Below, piece by piece: positions 25,633 to 35,236 of a DNA stretch of 43,296 nucleotides. Location of the stretch: positions 1,709,076 through 1,752,371 of the forward strand of contig NZ_WKJZ01000001.1 of NCBI RefSeq assembly GCF_009763245.1, written 5' to 3'. The stretch is from Pseudomonas xionganensis (GTDB lineage: Bacteria > Pseudomonadota > Gammaproteobacteria > Pseudomonadales > Pseudomonadaceae). Numbering within the stretch: position 1 is the stretch's first letter; every line of letters begins with the position of its first letter. The notes beneath the pieces are model-generated. The model ran no database searches and was not told where the DNA came from. It saw nothing but the letters and a program-made list of their open reading frames with translations. The position numbers and the translations under genes are program-made.

Positions 25633-25656
25633 GATTGCTATTGAGAATAGTGAATC
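25633..25656. promoter_or_regulatory. Imperfect palindrome in the mrp operon 1 / hydrolase divergent promoter
   Basis: GATT-g-CTATT-gag-AATAG-tg-AATC (25633-25656) is an imperfect dyad in the otherwise GC-rich 197-bp intergenic region. Its size and AT content suit a transcription-factor operator, for example of LysR type, but no regulator gene adjoins it. Confidence 0.35.
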
Positions 25657-25759
25657 GAACCATGCGCAGGCTATTCGGTGAGGTTTCAGAACGTTGCACG
25701 GCTTGGGCGCGGTATGCTCTGCGCCGGTTATTGATGGTCATGCTGAGGAGGCGCTGCAG

Positions 25760-26908
25760 GTGATACAGGTTCAGGGTTATTTCGATCTCAGGTTCGAAGC
25801 GGTCAAGGATGCCTTTGCCGCGTTGTTCGACGCTCCCCAGGAGCGTGGGGCCGCGCTCTGTGTGCAGATCGGCGGGGAAACCGTGCTGGACCTGTGGGCC
25901 GGGGTGATGGACAAGGACGGCCAGCAGGCCTGGCACAGCGATACCCTGCTCAACCTGTTTTCCTGCACCAAGACCTTTACCGCCGTTGCCGTGTTGCAGC
26001 TGGTGGGCGAGGGCAAGCTCGATCTGGATGCGCCGGTGGCGCGCTACTGGCCGGAGTTCGCCGCCGCCGGTAAAGAGCGCATCAGCCTGCGTCATTTGCT
26101 TAGCCATCAGGCCGGGTTGCCGGCCCTGCGCCAGATGTTGCCGGCCGAAGCGCTGTATGACTGGCAGGCCATGACCACGGCCCTCGCCGCCGAGGAACCC
26201 TGGTGGCCCCTGGGCGAAGGCCATGGCTATGCCCCCATCACCTACGGCTGGCTGCTGGGTGAGGTGCTGCGCAGGGTCGAAGGGCGTGGGCCGGGGGAGA
26301 GCATCGTGGCGCGCACCGCCAAGCCCCTGGGGCTGGATTTCCATGTGGGCCTGGCTGACGCGGAGTTTGAGCGCGTCGCCCATATCTCGCGCGGCAAGGG
26401 CAATATGGGCGACGCCGCTGCCCAGCGCTTGCTCAAGACCATGATGAGCGAGCCGGCGGCCATGAGCACGCGGGCCTTTACCAACCCGCCGTCGATCATG
26501 ACCAGCACCAACAAGCCCGAGTGGCGGCGCATGCAGCAGCCGGCGGCAAATGGCCATGGCAATGCCCGCAGCCTGGCCGGTTTCTACAGCGGTCTGCTCG
26601 ATGGCAGCTTGCTCGACAGCGCGCTGCTGGCCGAACTGACCCGCGAACATGCCGTGGGTGAGGACAAGACCTTGCTCACCCGCACCCGTTTCGGTCTGGG
26701 CTGTATGCTCGATCAGCCCGAGGTGGCCAATGCCACCTACGGCATGGGCCGCTATGCCTTCGGTCACCCCGGCGCGGGGGGCTCGATTGGCTTTGCCGAC
26801 CCCGAGCGGGAGCTGGCTTTCGGCTTTGTCACCAACAATCTAGGGCCGTTCGTCTTAATGGACCCCCGCGCGCAGAAACTTGCGCGCTTGTTGGCTGATT
26901 GTTGCTAG
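25760..26908 (+). CDS. Beta-lactamase-fold serine hydrolase/esterase (EstB-like)
   Basis: A 382-residue class C beta-lactamase-fold protein without a signal peptide, so probably a cytoplasmic esterase rather than a beta-lactamase. The catalytic SxxK is Ser68-Cys-Thr-Lys71 (LFSCTKTF) and the second-motif Tyr is probably Tyr162 (ITYGWLLGEV). The C-terminal FGHPGAGGSIGFADPE region carries the usual His-x-Gly loop. The GTG at 25760 has AGGAGG eight bases upstream; the frame is open to 25694 but has no better site. As I recall, an esterase also stands near dinG in P. aeruginosa. Substrate unknown. Confidence 0.8.
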   Translation: MIQVQGYFDLRFEAVKDAFAALFDAPQERGAALCVQIGGETVLDLWAGVMDKDGQQAWHSDTLLNLFSCTKTFTAVAVLQLVGEGKLDLDAPVARYWPEFAAAGKERISLRHLLSHQAGLPALRQMLPAEALYDWQAMTTALAAEEPWWPLGEGHGYAPITYGWLLGEVLRRVEGRGPGESIVARTAKPLGLDFHVGLADAEFERVAHISRGKGNMGDAAAQRLLKTMMSEPAAMSTRAFTNPPSIMTSTNKPEWRRMQQPAANGHGNARSLAGFYSGLLDGSLLDSALLAELTREHAVGEDKTLLTRTRFGLGCMLDQPEVANATYGMGRYAFGHPGAGGSIGFADPERELAFGFVTNNLGPFVLMDPRAQKLARLLADCC

Positions 26909-27004
26909 CGGCCTCGGCTACACTGCTGACCACAACGAGGGGCTGTGGGGGAACCCGGCGTCCGAAGCCCCGGATTCTTTTATCTGCAACATGCGTGGTG
27001 TCCG

Positions 27005-27643
27005 ATGCTTGCCAAACTTTCCATGACCTTTGCCCTGTGCCTGCTGGTTTCGGCCTGCAGCAGCTCCGAAGCGCCCAGAAAAGCTGCCGTGGCCGCTGTA
27101 CCCATGCCGCCGCCGGCACAGACCCAGGCCTGGCTGGATGACTATGAGCCGCGCATCAAGGCCGCCATCAGTGGCAGTCATTTCGAGTTGCATCGCCATG
27201 AGAATGTCCTGGTGGTGACGGCGCCGGTGCAGGGCAGTTTCAACCCCGACCGACCGCATATGATGCTGCCGGCGGTACTGGGTCCGCTGACCCGTGTCGC
27301 CAAGCTGCTGGAAACCGACCCGAAGATGGCCGTGCTGGTGCTGGGGCATGCCGACAGCAGCGGTGTTGCCGCGCAGAATCGCGAGCTGAGCGATCAGCGC
27401 GCCCGCGCCGTGACCTCGATCTTCCGCTTGAGCGGCCTGCAGTCCAACCGCCTGATGGTCAAGGGCCTGGGTTCGGACATGCCGCGTGCAGCCAACGACA
27501 GCGCCGAAGGCCGCGCCCTCAACCGCCGCGTGGAAATTATCCTGACCGCCAAGGACACCATGGCCGCCCTGGTGGCCAAGTATTCCGCCCCGGCTCCGGC
27601 CGCCACCGTGGCTGTGGTCGAGAAACCCGCCCGCAAGCCGTAA
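27005..27643 (+). CDS. OmpA-family lipoprotein
   Basis: A 212-residue predicted lipoprotein: the signal peptide ends in VSAC, followed by an Ala/Pro-rich linker. The C-terminal OmpA-like domain has VLVLGHADSSGVAAQN, ELSDQRARAVTSIF and NRRVEIILTAK. The Asp and Arg of the peptidoglycan-binding site are kept. It is less similar to the tandem pair at 14242-15723 than they are to each other. It precedes pdxH on the same strand. The frame is open to 26945, but the lipoprotein signal fixes the start at 27005. Confidence 0.85.
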   Translation: MLAKLSMTFALCLLVSACSSSEAPRKAAVAAVPMPPPAQTQAWLDDYEPRIKAAISGSHFELHRHENVLVVTAPVQGSFNPDRPHMMLPAVLGPLTRVAKLLETDPKMAVLVLGHADSSGVAAQNRELSDQRARAVTSIFRLSGLQSNRLMVKGLGSDMPRAANDSAEGRALNRRVEIILTAKDTMAALVAKYSAPAPAATVAVVEKPARKP

Positions 27644-27717
27644 CGCCTTGCTTTGGATCAAGCCAAAGGGCGCGGGCAGGGTTAAGCTAGTGGGCATTTC
27701 CGCCTGAGGATATGCCC

Positions 27718-28365
27718 ATGACCCAGACCCTGGCCGATATGCGCCGCGACTACACCCGCGATGGCCTGAGCGAGGCCGATGCCCCGCTCGAACCCTTTTC
27801 CCTGTTCCAGCACTGGTTTGCCGACGCGGTGAAAACCGAACAGCCGCCGGTCGAACCCAATGCCATGACCCTGGCCACGGTGGACGAGCAGGGCCGGCCG
27901 CACTGCCGAGTGCTGCTGCTCAAGGGCCTGGATGAGCGCGGCTTTACCTTCTTCAGCAATTACGACAGTGCCAAGGGCGAGCAGCTGGCAGCCCGGCCCT
28001 TTGCCGCCATGACCTTCTTCTGGCCCAGCCTGGAGCGCCAGGTGCGTATCGAAGGGCAGGTGGAACGGGTCAAGGCCGAAGAATCCGACGCCTATTTCCA
28101 GGTGCGTCCCCTGGGCAGTCGTCTGGGTGCCTGGGCCTCGCCGCAGAGCCAGGTGATCAGTGGTCGCGAGGAACTGGAGCAGCTGTTGGCCGAAACCGAA
28201 CAGCGTTTTCTCGACCGTGCACCGCACTGCCCGCCGCACTGGGGTGGCTACCGACTGCTGCCCGAGCGCATCGAGTTCTGGCAGGGCCGCGCCAGCCGGC
28301 TGCATGATCGCCTCAACTACCGCCTTCAGGGCAATGCCTGGCTGCGCGAGCGTCTGGCGCCCTGA
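27718..28365 (+). CDS. pdxH: Pyridoxamine/pyridoxine 5'-phosphate oxidase
   Basis: A 215-residue FMN enzyme that makes pyridoxal 5'-phosphate, the last step of vitamin B6 synthesis and salvage. Family motifs are [55 protein letters not shown] and the C-terminal [18 protein letters not shown] with the PLP-binding RxxRxHDR. The start at 27718 has GAGGA eight bases upstream; the ATG at 27712 is too close to it. Confidence 0.97.
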   Translation: MTQTLADMRRDYTRDGLSEADAPLEPFSLFQHWFADAVKTEQPPVEPNAMTLATVDEQGRPHCRVLLLKGLDERGFTFFSNYDSAKGEQLAARPFAAMTFFWPSLERQVRIEGQVERVKAEESDAYFQVRPLGSRLGAWASPQSQVISGREELEQLLAETEQRFLDRAPHCPPHWGGYRLLPERIEFWQGRASRLHDRLNYRLQGNAWLRERLAP

Positions 28366-28467
28366 GGCTTGCACCCGATTGGGCGTCCGGGCTGCGTGGT
28401 GCGGCGGAGGGCGCCCCCAAGGGTGCCATGCTGAGAAAGACCCAAGCGCATACGCGCTGTCGGTGTT

Positions 28468-28704
28468 TTAACTGTTTGGATAACGCTGCGCGGCGTCTTC
28501 CAGGTGGGTCAGCAGGGCCTTGCCCTTGAGGCGTGCGTGCTGCGCCTGCTGCAGGCTGTCGAGCATATAACCACGCTTGGCCACGCTATCCCCGGCGAAG
28601 GAGAGCGCCAGATCGCGAGCCATCCATAGTTTGATGCGGACGTACAGCCACCAGTGGAAGTACAAGCCGGCCAGGCTGGTGAGTGCGACGATCAGGTAGT
28701 CCAT
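28468..28704 (-). CDS. Small membrane-anchored protein of unknown function
   Basis: A 78-residue protein with one N-terminal hydrophobic segment (YLIVALTSLAGLYFHWWLYV) and a basic, helical cytoplasmic part rich in Gln, Leu and Lys. GAGGA is four bases upstream of the ATG. No family recognised. It is convergent with pdxH. Confidence 0.6.
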   Translation of the reverse strand: MDYLIVALTSLAGLYFHWWLYVRIKLWMARDLALSFAGDSVAKRGYMLDSLQQAQHARLKGKALLTHLEDAAQRYPNS

Positions 28705-28890
28705 AAGTTCCTCGTTAAGTCCCTGTAAGCTAATCCAGTCTGAACCTGTGCTGAAGGCGACGCAATGTCGCGGTAGTGGCCATGACCGGGTAATGAATCA
28801 AATGGGTAAAGTTTTGCCGTAATTTGCCCATGACAGGTGGACAACGGCGCGGTCTAATGGCTGTCGATAACATTCCATGGAGGTTGCACG

Positions 28891-29355
28891 ATGCGTAAGA
28901 CAATGATGATGACGACGGCGCTGTTGGCGAGCCTGCTGGCGCTGGCCGGTTGCGCATCGAAGCTGACCGGCGACACCTATTCGAGGGCCGAGGCGCGCAC
29001 TGTGCAGACCGTGCGCATGGGTACCATCGAGGCGCTGCGGCCGGTGCAGATCGAAGGCACCAAGACCCCGATAGGCGCCGGTGCCGGTGCGGTGATCGGT
29101 GGTATTGGCGGCAGTTCGGTCGGCGGTGGTCGCGGCAGTGCGGTAATGGCGGTGATCGGTGCGGTAGCCGGTGGCATGCTCGGGGCTGCAGCTGAAGAAG
29201 GGCTGACGCGTACCCAGGGGGTGGAGATCACCGTGCGTGAGGACGACGGCAGCCTGCGGGCCTATGTTCAGGAAGTGGAGCCGAACCAGATTTTCCGCGT
29301 GGGGCAGCGGGTGCGCATTCTGACGGTCAATGGCACCAGCCGCGTTTCCCATTGA
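28891..29355 (+). CDS. Glycine-zipper (SlyB/Pcp-like) outer-membrane lipoprotein
   Basis: A 154-residue lipoprotein with a lipobox at LAGC. The central glycine-zipper segment (GAGAGAVIGGIGGSSVGGG and VIGAVAGGMLGAAAEEG) would cross or insert into the membrane. The C-terminal beta-rich part has the GVEITVREDDG and FRVGQRVRIL motifs of the SlyB/Pcp family. GGAGG precedes the ATG and a strong terminator follows at 29369-29400. Confidence 0.88.
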   Translation: MRKTMMMTTALLASLLALAGCASKLTGDTYSRAEARTVQTVRMGTIEALRPVQIEGTKTPIGAGAGAVIGGIGGSSVGGGRGSAVMAVIGAVAGGMLGAAAEEGLTRTQGVEITVREDDGSLRAYVQEVEPNQIFRVGQRVRILTVNGTSRVSH

Positions 29356-29368
29356 GTGTTTGTGACAG

Positions 29369-29400
29369 GCCGAGCCAGTAACTGCTGGCTCGGCTTTTTT
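29369..29400 (+). terminator. Intrinsic terminator of the SlyB-like gene
   Basis: GCCGAGCCAG-TAACTG-CTGGCTCGGC followed by six T (29395-29400), 13 bases after the stop codon. Confidence 0.9.
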
Positions 29401-29464
29401 ATGCCTATGTCCCAATAGCCTGTTGCGTTCGCTCAGCTTCACTGAATTTAGGCTGGGTTGGATC

Positions 29465-29527
29465 TGTAGGGTGCGCCGTGCGCACCGTTATTGCGCGGCC
29501 AAGCTTGGTGCGCACAGCGCACCCTAC
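29465..29527. repeat. Long inverted repeat, possible mobile palindrome
   Basis: GTAGGGTGCGCCGTGCGCACC (29466-29486) and its near reverse complement (29507-29527) flank a 20-bp spacer. The arms match except for the central CCG/CAG region. Such GTAGGGTGCGC palindromes are, as I recall, scattered through many Pseudomonas genomes. No gene inside. Confidence 0.6.
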
Positions 29528-29583
29528 CTACAGGCGCCAAGCCTGAGCCGATCCTTGATGCAACACATGATTGGTACAGAGCC

Positions 29584-29894
29584 TTTTTTATGGGCTGCCA
29601 TCCATGGCGCCCACCCTGCGGGCCGTCGCTGCGCGACGTTAAAAACTGCTCCCGGCAGTTTTTTATGGCCCGCCATCCACTGCAGCCACCCTGCGGACCG
29701 TTGCTGCGCGACATTAAAAACTGCTCCCGGCAGTTTTTAATGGCTCGCCATCCATTGCAGCCACCTTGCGGAGCGTTGCGGCGCGACGTTAAAAATCGCT
29801 CCCGGCGATTTTTTGTGGCCGCACATCAATGGCATCTGCCCTTCGGGCTGTATCAGCGCGACGTCAAGAATGGCTCCCGGGCATTTTTTGTGAC
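29584..29894. repeat. 75-bp tandem repeat array with hairpins
   Basis: The 75-bp unit is repeated exactly in period: poly-A stems start at 29641, 29716, 29791 and 29866. Three full units and two partial units span 29584-29894. Each unit has a GC-rich half (around CACCCTGCGG...GCTGCGCGAC) and a hairpin of form AAAAAxxxC-TCCCG-GxxxTTTTT. The stem sequence changes between copies while pairing is kept. The array lies upstream of mrp operon 2 in an otherwise gene-free 748-bp interval. Confidence 0.85.
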
Positions 29895-30103
29895 TAGAAT
29901 TCAGGCCTCTGTCGCGCTGCGGCGGCTTTTCTGCCTTTCTGAATGTTTCTATCCATGACAGTCCATCGATAGATATGGATAATCCACATCGGCCCCAAAT
30001 CTGGCCTCTGGGGTTGGCCGGTGTTGGGGTGATCCTGCAGAAGTTTGGATGCTAATCGAGCCGTGGCCGGGGAACTGGCGGGCGCGCACAAGGGGTTCTA
30101 TCT
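29895..30103 (+). other. Presumed promoter region of mrp operon 2
   Basis: Between the repeat array and the first codon of mrpA I find no gene and no -35/-10 pair I would defend. AAGGGG eight bases before the ATG at 30104 is a good ribosome binding site. Confidence 0.35.
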
Positions 30104-32896
30104 ATGGCGCTTGCGCTGATTATCGCTTTGCCATTCCTTGGAGTGATTCTTCCGCTGCTGGCCGAGCGCCTGGGTCGTTCGGCCTGCGCCACGGCCGCGG
30201 CTGTGGCGCCGCTGCTGGGCCTGGTCCTGCTGATGCAGCAGCGCGCCCCGGTATTTGCCGGCGAGGTCGTGCTGAGCAAGTACAGCTGGCTGCCGGAGCT
30301 GGGTATCAACCTCAGCCTGCGCCTGGATGGCCTGGGTTTTCTGTTTGCCCTGCTGATCCTAGGTATTGGCCTGCTGGTCATCCTCTACGCCCGTTACTAC
30401 CTGAGCAAAAGCGAGCCGGCGGGGCGCTTCTATGCCTTCCTGCTGCTGTTTATGGGCGCCATGCTCGGGGTGGTGCTGTCGGAAAACCTGCTGCTGATGC
30501 TGATGTTCTGGGAGCTGACCAGCCTGTCATCGTTCCTGCTGATCAGTTTCTGGAACAGCCGCTCGGATGCCCGCAAGGGCGCGCGCATGGCTCTGGCCGT
30601 GACCGGTGGTGGTGGCCTGGCACTGCTCGCCGGCATCCTGCTGATTGGCCAGATTGCCGGCAGCTTCGAACTGTCCCAGGTGCTGGCGAGCGGTGATGCG
30701 ATCCGCGCCCATGAACTCTATCCCCTGGCGCTGATTCTGGTGTTGCTAGGCATCTTTACCAAGTCGGCACAGTTTCCCTTCCATTTCTGGCTGCCCCACG
30801 CGATGGCCGCGCCCACCCCGGTTTCCGCCTACTTGCACTCGGCGACCATGGTCAAGGCCGGGGTCTTTCTGCTGGCCCGTCTGTACCCGGCCCTGGCCGG
30901 CAGCGAGTGGTGGTTCTACCTGGTCAGCATTACCGGCCTGACCACCTTGCTGGTGGGGGCGGGCATGGCTCTGTTCCAGCATGACCTCAAGGGGTTGCTG
31001 GCCTACTCGACCATCAGCCACCTGGGCCTGATTACCCTGCTGTTTGGCCTGGATACGCGCCTGGCCGCAGTGGCAGCGGTGTTCCATATCATCAACCACG
31101 CCACCTTCAAGGCCTCGCTGTTTATGGCCGCCGGCATCATCGACCATGAAACCGGCAGCCGTGATATGCGGCGCATCAATGGCATGTGGAAGTACATGCC
31201 GCATACGGCCTTGCTGGCCATGGTGGCCGCCTCGGCCATGGCCGGGGTGCCCTTGCTCAATGGTTTCTTGAGCAAGGAAATGTTCTTTACCGAGACCCTC
31301 AACCAGCACCTGCTGGGCAGCTTCAGTTGGGTGATCCCCGCTGGTGCGACCCTGGCCGGGGTGTTTTCGGTGGCCTATTCGCTGCGCTTTATCCATGACG
31401 TGTTCTTCAATGGTGAGCCGGTCAACCTGCCTCATTACCCGCCCCATGAGCCGCCGCGCTATATGAAGGTGCCGGTGGAGGTGCTGGTGTTCCTCTGTCT
31501 GCTGGTGGGCATCGTCCCGGCCTACACGGTGGCGCCCCTGCTGGCCGTGGCGGCGTCTGCAACCCTGGGCGGTCCGCTGCCCGAGTACAGCCTGTCGATC
31601 TGGCACGGCTTTAACCTGCCGCTGCTGATGAGTGTGATTGCCTTGATCGGCGGCATTCTGGTCTACACCTTCCGCCAGCCGCTTTTTCGCTGGTATGCCG
31701 GCTTGCCGCAGCTGGATGCCAAGCTGGTGTTCGAGAATGCTGTGCAGGGGGTGGTTGCAGCGGCCAGATGGTGCACGCAGCTGCTGGAAAACGGCTCGCT
31801 GCAACGCTATCTGGCCCTGATGCTGCTGGCTTCCCTGGCGGTGGTGACAGTGGCCCTGGGGCCGCTGTCCAGCCTGCAGGGGCCCCAGGCGCTGGGCCCG
31901 GTGGATGTGGTGACCGGCCTGAGCATGGGCATGCTGGCGTTGTCGGCGCTGATTACCGTGGTATTCCACCGGCGTCGCCTGGTGGCCCTGCTGATGCTCA
32001 GCGTGGTCGGCCTGCTGGTGGCCCTGGCCTTCGTGCGCTTCTCCGCGCCGGATCTGGCCCTGACTCAGCTGTCGGTGGAAATGGTCACCATGGTGCTGCT
32101 GATGCTGGCACTGTTCTTCCTGCCGCCCACCACACCGGGTGAGTCCAGCAGTCTGCGTGGTCTGCGCGATTTTATTCTGGCCGGCGGTTTCGGCACCCTG
32201 GTGGCGCTGCTGGTATACGCGGTGCTGACCCGTCCCTACGAGACCATCGCCGACTACTTTATCGCCAACAGCGTGCCGGGCGGTGGCGGTACCAACGTGG
32301 TCAACGTCATCCTGGTGGACTTCCGCGGCTTCGATACCCTGGGCGAGATCAGCGTGCTGGCCATCGCCGGCATGGGCATCTATGCCTTGCTCGGCGGCCT
32401 GCAACTGTTCCAGCCCAAGCAGGATGCCGACGGTCACGCCTGGGCGCGGGATCGTCATCCGCTGATCCTGGCCACCTTGTCGCGTCTGTTGTTGCCGCTG
32501 GCGCTGCTGATTTCCGCCTTTATCTTCCTGCGCGGGCACAACCTGCCGGGCGGCGGCTTTATCGCCGGACTGATCACCTCGATTGCCCTGATCCTGCAGT
32601 ATGTGGCCAATGGCGTGCAGTGGACGCGTTCGCGCCTGGCTCTCAATTATCACCAACTGGCCGGTGTCGGGGTGCTGGTGGCGGGTGTCACGGGCCTGGC
32701 CAGCTGGATTTTTGGTTATCCCTTCCTGACCACCACCTTCGGTCATTTCCATATTCCGCTGGTCGGTGAAATCGAGCTGGCCAGTGCCATGCTGTTTGAC
32801 TTGGGTGTGTACCTGACGGTGATCGGCGCCACCCTGCTGATTCTGGCCAACCTGGGCAAACTGACCCAGGACGACCCCGCCAAGGAGGTGCATTGA
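30104..32896 (+). CDS. mrpA: Mrp cation/proton antiporter subunit A fused to B (operon 2)
   Basis: A 930-residue fused MrpA-MrpB subunit. NuoL-like motifs are [35 protein letters not shown] and [18 protein letters not shown]. The fused C-terminal region has [32 protein letters not shown] and [14 protein letters not shown]. It aligns throughout with the operon 1 copy but is well diverged, so the two are not a recent duplication. Translation starts with AAGGGG eight bases upstream. First gene of the plus-strand operon. Confidence 0.93.
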   Translation: MALALIIALPFLGVILPLLAERLGRSACATAAAVAPLLGLVLLMQQRAPVFAGEVVLSKYSWLPELGINLSLRLDGLGFLFALLILGIGLLVILYARYYLSKSEPAGRFYAFLLLFMGAMLGVVLSENLLLMLMFWELTSLSSFLLISFWNSRSDARKGARMALAVTGGGGLALLAGILLIGQIAGSFELSQVLASGDAIRAHELYPLALILVLLGIFTKSAQFPFHFWLPHAMAAPTPVSAYLHSATMVKAGVFLLARLYPALAGSEWWFYLVSITGLTTLLVGAGMALFQHDLKGLLAYSTISHLGLITLLFGLDTRLAAVAAVFHIINHATFKASLFMAAGIIDHETGSRDMRRINGMWKYMPHTALLAMVAASAMAGVPLLNGFLSKEMFFTETLNQHLLGSFSWVIPAGATLAGVFSVAYSLRFIHDVFFNGEPVNLPHYPPHEPPRYMKVPVEVLVFLCLLVGIVPAYTVAPLLAVAASATLGGPLPEYSLSIWHGFNLPLLMSVIALIGGILVYTFRQPLFRWYAGLPQLDAKLVFENAVQGVVAAARWCTQLLENGSLQRYLALMLLASLAVVTVALGPLSSLQGPQALGPVDVVTGLSMGMLALSALITVVFHRRRLVALLMLSVVGLLVALAFVRFSAPDLALTQLSVEMVTMVLLMLALFFLPPTTPGESSSLRGLRDFILAGGFGTLVALLVYAVLTRPYETIADYFIANSVPGGGGTNVVNVILVDFRGFDTLGEISVLAIAGMGIYALLGGLQLFQPKQDADGHAWARDRHPLILATLSRLLLPLALLISAFIFLRGHNLPGGGFIAGLITSIALILQYVANGVQWTRSRLALNYHQLAGVGVLVAGVTGLASWIFGYPFLTTTFGHFHIPLVGEIELASAMLFDLGVYLTVIGATLLILANLGKLTQDDPAKEVH

Positions 32897-33222
32897 TGGA
32901 AGCGCTATTTGCCGCAACCCTGGGCATTCTGACCGCCAGCGGCGTCTATCTGCTGCTGCGCGCGCGCACCTTCCCGGTGGTGATGGGGCTGATCCTGCTG
33001 TCCTATGCGGTCAACCTGTTTCTGTTTGCCATGGGCCGGCTGAAGACCGGCATGCCGGCGGTGATCGGCCGTAGCGCCGAGTATGCCGATCCGCTGCCCC
33101 AGGCTCTGGTGCTGACCGCCATCGTGATCGGCTTTGCCATGACCGCCTTTATTCTGGTGCTGGCCCTGCGCGGTCTGGGTGAACTGAAAACCGATCATGT
33201 CGATGGCAAGGAGCCGCGTTGA
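32896..33222 (+). CDS. mrpC: Mrp cation/proton antiporter subunit C (operon 2)
   Basis: A 108-residue NuoK-like subunit with the motifs RTFPVVMGLILLSYAVNLFL and DPLPQALVLTAIVIGFAMT. The ATG at 32896 interlocks with the mrpA stop (TGATG) and has AGGAGG upstream, so the earlier TTG at 32893 is unlikely. It lacks the long C-terminal tail of the operon 1 copy. Confidence 0.92.
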   Translation: MEALFAATLGILTASGVYLLLRARTFPVVMGLILLSYAVNLFLFAMGRLKTGMPAVIGRSAEYADPLPQALVLTAIVIGFAMTAFILVLALRGLGELKTDHVDGKEPR

Positions 33223-34727
33223 TGAACCATGCGTTGATCCTGCCGGTTCTGTTGCCGATGTTTGTCGGCAGCGTGCTGTTGTTCGCCCCGCGCCTGTCGC
33301 TGACGCTGCAACGCAGCCTGGGCCTGCTGTCGACCCTGCTGGTGCTGTTGATTGGCACCTACCTGCTGGGCCTGGCTGACCAGGGCGCTTTACACAGTTA
33401 TGCCGTGGGTAACTGGCAGGCGCCCTTTGGCATCGTGCTGCTGCTTGATCGCCTCAGTGCGCTGCTGCTGGTGGTTACGGCCGTGCTGGCGCTGTTCGCC
33501 CTGATCTATGCGGTGCGCGGTGATGATGCCCGGGGCAAGAATTTCCATTCGCTGTTCCAGTTCCAGCTGATGGGCATCAACGGCGCCTTTCTCACGGGCG
33601 ATCTGTTCAACCTGTTCGTGTTCTTCGAGATCCTGCTGATCGCCTCCTATGCCTTGCTGCTGCATGGTGGCGGCGCCGAGCGGGTGCGTGCCGGTATCCA
33701 CTACGTGGTGCTCAATCTGCTCGGTTCCAGCCTGTTCTTGCTGGCAGTGGGGGTGATGTACGGCATCACCGGCACCCTGAACATGGCCGATATGGCGGTC
33801 AAGGTGGCTGCCGCGTCGGCTGATGATGCGGCGCTGCTGGGCGCTGCGGGTCTGCTGCTGCTGGTGGTCTTCGGTCTCAAGGCCGCCTTTGTGCCACTGT
33901 ACTTCTGGCTGCCACGGGCCTATGCCTCGGCCAGCGCACCGGTGGCGGCGCTGTTTGCGATCATGACCAAGGTCGGCCTGTACTCGATCATGCGGGTGTA
34001 CATCCTGATCTATGGCGAGCAGGCCAGCAGCATCGCCAATCTGGCCGCTGACTGGCTGTGGCCCCTGGCGCTGCTGACTATTCTCTGTGGTGTGGTCGGG
34101 GCCCTGGCGGCAGCGAGCATCCAAGGCTTGCTGGCCTATCTGGTGGTGGCTTCGGTGGGCAGCCTGCTGGCGGGCGTGGCACTGGGCACACAGCAGGCGC
34201 TGAGCGCGGCGCTGTTCTACCTGATTCACAGCACCTGGGTTGCGGGTGCGATGTTTCTGGTGGCCGACCTGATCAGTCGGCAGCGCGGCGACAAGGCCGG
34301 CAATCTGGTGCAGGGGCCGATGTTGCTGCAGCCGTTGTTGCTCAGTGCCCTGTTCTTTATCGGTGCCATTGCCCTGGCCGGCCTGCCGCCATTTTCCGGT
34401 TTCTTCGGCAAGCTGCTGCTGCTGCGTGCGGCGGCACCGGGCATTGAGGCCCTGCTGCTGTGGCCGGTGCTGTTGCTGGGGGGGCTGCTTACCCTGGTGG
34501 CCCTGAGCCGTGCCGGCAGCACATTGTTGTGGCGCACCGGGCGTGACGTGCTGGGACGGGCCGAGCGTGATGACGGGCGTACTCTGGCAGCGGTTGGTCT
34601 GCTGTCCAGTGCCGTGCTGCTGGTGCTCTTTGCCGCGCCGGTATTGGCCTATGTGCAGGCTACCGCGGCGCAGTTGCTTGATCTGGCGCCCTATATGCAA
34701 CTGGTGCCCGCAGGAGAAAGGCCATGA
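33222..34727 (+). CDS. mrpD: Mrp cation/proton antiporter subunit D (operon 2)
   Basis: A 501-residue NuoN/M-like antiporter subunit. FVFFEILLIASYALLLHGGG, VFGLKAAFVPLYFWLPRAYA and FYLIHSTWVAGAMFLVADL carry the conserved Glu, Lys and His. The start interlocks with the mrpC stop (TGATG) and the end with mrpE (ATGA). Confidence 0.92.
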   Translation: MNHALILPVLLPMFVGSVLLFAPRLSLTLQRSLGLLSTLLVLLIGTYLLGLADQGALHSYAVGNWQAPFGIVLLLDRLSALLLVVTAVLALFALIYAVRGDDARGKNFHSLFQFQLMGINGAFLTGDLFNLFVFFEILLIASYALLLHGGGAERVRAGIHYVVLNLLGSSLFLLAVGVMYGITGTLNMADMAVKVAAASADDAALLGAAGLLLLVVFGLKAAFVPLYFWLPRAYASASAPVAALFAIMTKVGLYSIMRVYILIYGEQASSIANLAADWLWPLALLTILCGVVGALAAASIQGLLAYLVVASVGSLLAGVALGTQQALSAALFYLIHSTWVAGAMFLVADLISRQRGDKAGNLVQGPMLLQPLLLSALFFIGAIALAGLPPFSGFFGKLLLLRAAAPGIEALLLWPVLLLGGLLTLVALSRAGSTLLWRTGRDVLGRAERDDGRTLAAVGLLSSAVLLVLFAAPVLAYVQATAAQLLDLAPYMQLVPAGERP

Positions 34728-35236
34728 TGACCCTGTTCGCCAATCGCTGGTTGCCGCAGCCGCTGCTCAGCCTGTGCCTGCTGTTTATCTGGCTGCTGCT
34801 GATGAATGACCTGGGTTTCGGCCACTGGCTGTTGGGCGGCTTGCTCGGCTGGGTGATTCCGCTGCTGACCCAGCTGTTCTGGGAGCGCACACCGCGCCTG
34901 TACAAGCCGCTCAAGCTGTGTCTGTTTTTTCTGCGCATCCTTGGCGATATCGTGTTCGCCAACCTGCAGGTGGCCAAGCTGATCGTTGGCTCCAGCAGCA
35001 AGTTGCGCCCGGCCTTTGTCGAGGTGCCGGTGGAACTGGAAGACGACCTGGCCCTGACCATGCTGGCCAGTATCGTTTCCTTGACCCCCGGCACCGTCTC
35101 GGCCGATCTCAGCGATGATCGCAAGACTCTGCTGGTGCATGGCCTAGATGTGGCCGATGAGGAGGCGCTGATCCGTGAGATCAAGCAGCGTTACGAGGCC
35201 CCACTCAAGGAGGTGTTCACATGCTCGCCTACGTGA
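34724..35236 (+). CDS. mrpE: Mrp cation/proton antiporter subunit E (operon 2)
   Basis: A 170-residue protein: membrane helices in the first half, then a cytoplasmic domain with the MrpE signature SIVSLTPGTVSADLSDDRKT. AGGAG seven bases upstream supports the start at 34724. It overlaps mrpF by 16 bases. Confidence 0.92.
   Translation: MMTLFANRWLPQPLLSLCLLFIWLLLMNDLGFGHWLLGGLLGWVIPLLTQLFWERTPRLYKPLKLCLFFLRILGDIVFANLQVAKLIVGSSSKLRPAFVEVPVELEDDLALTMLASIVSLTPGTVSADLSDDRKTLLVHGLDVADEEALIREIKQRYEAPLKEVFTCSPT

Noticed and set aside
29491..29958. Open frame encoding a 25-residue repeated peptide (MxxHPxxPPCG type)
   Set aside because: The repetition comes from the 75-bp period, a multiple of three, so any frame would look periodic. 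There is no good start or RBS, and the hairpin stems dictate the sequence.
30746..32917. 723-codon minus-strand open frame opposite mrpA of operon 2
   Set aside because: Gln/His/Gly-rich composition is the usual shadow of a high-GC gene on the other strand, and the plus strand encodes a clear MrpA.
33390..34700. 436-codon minus-strand open frame opposite mrpD of operon 2
   Set aside because: Gln-rich shadow frame; the MrpD product is unmistakable.
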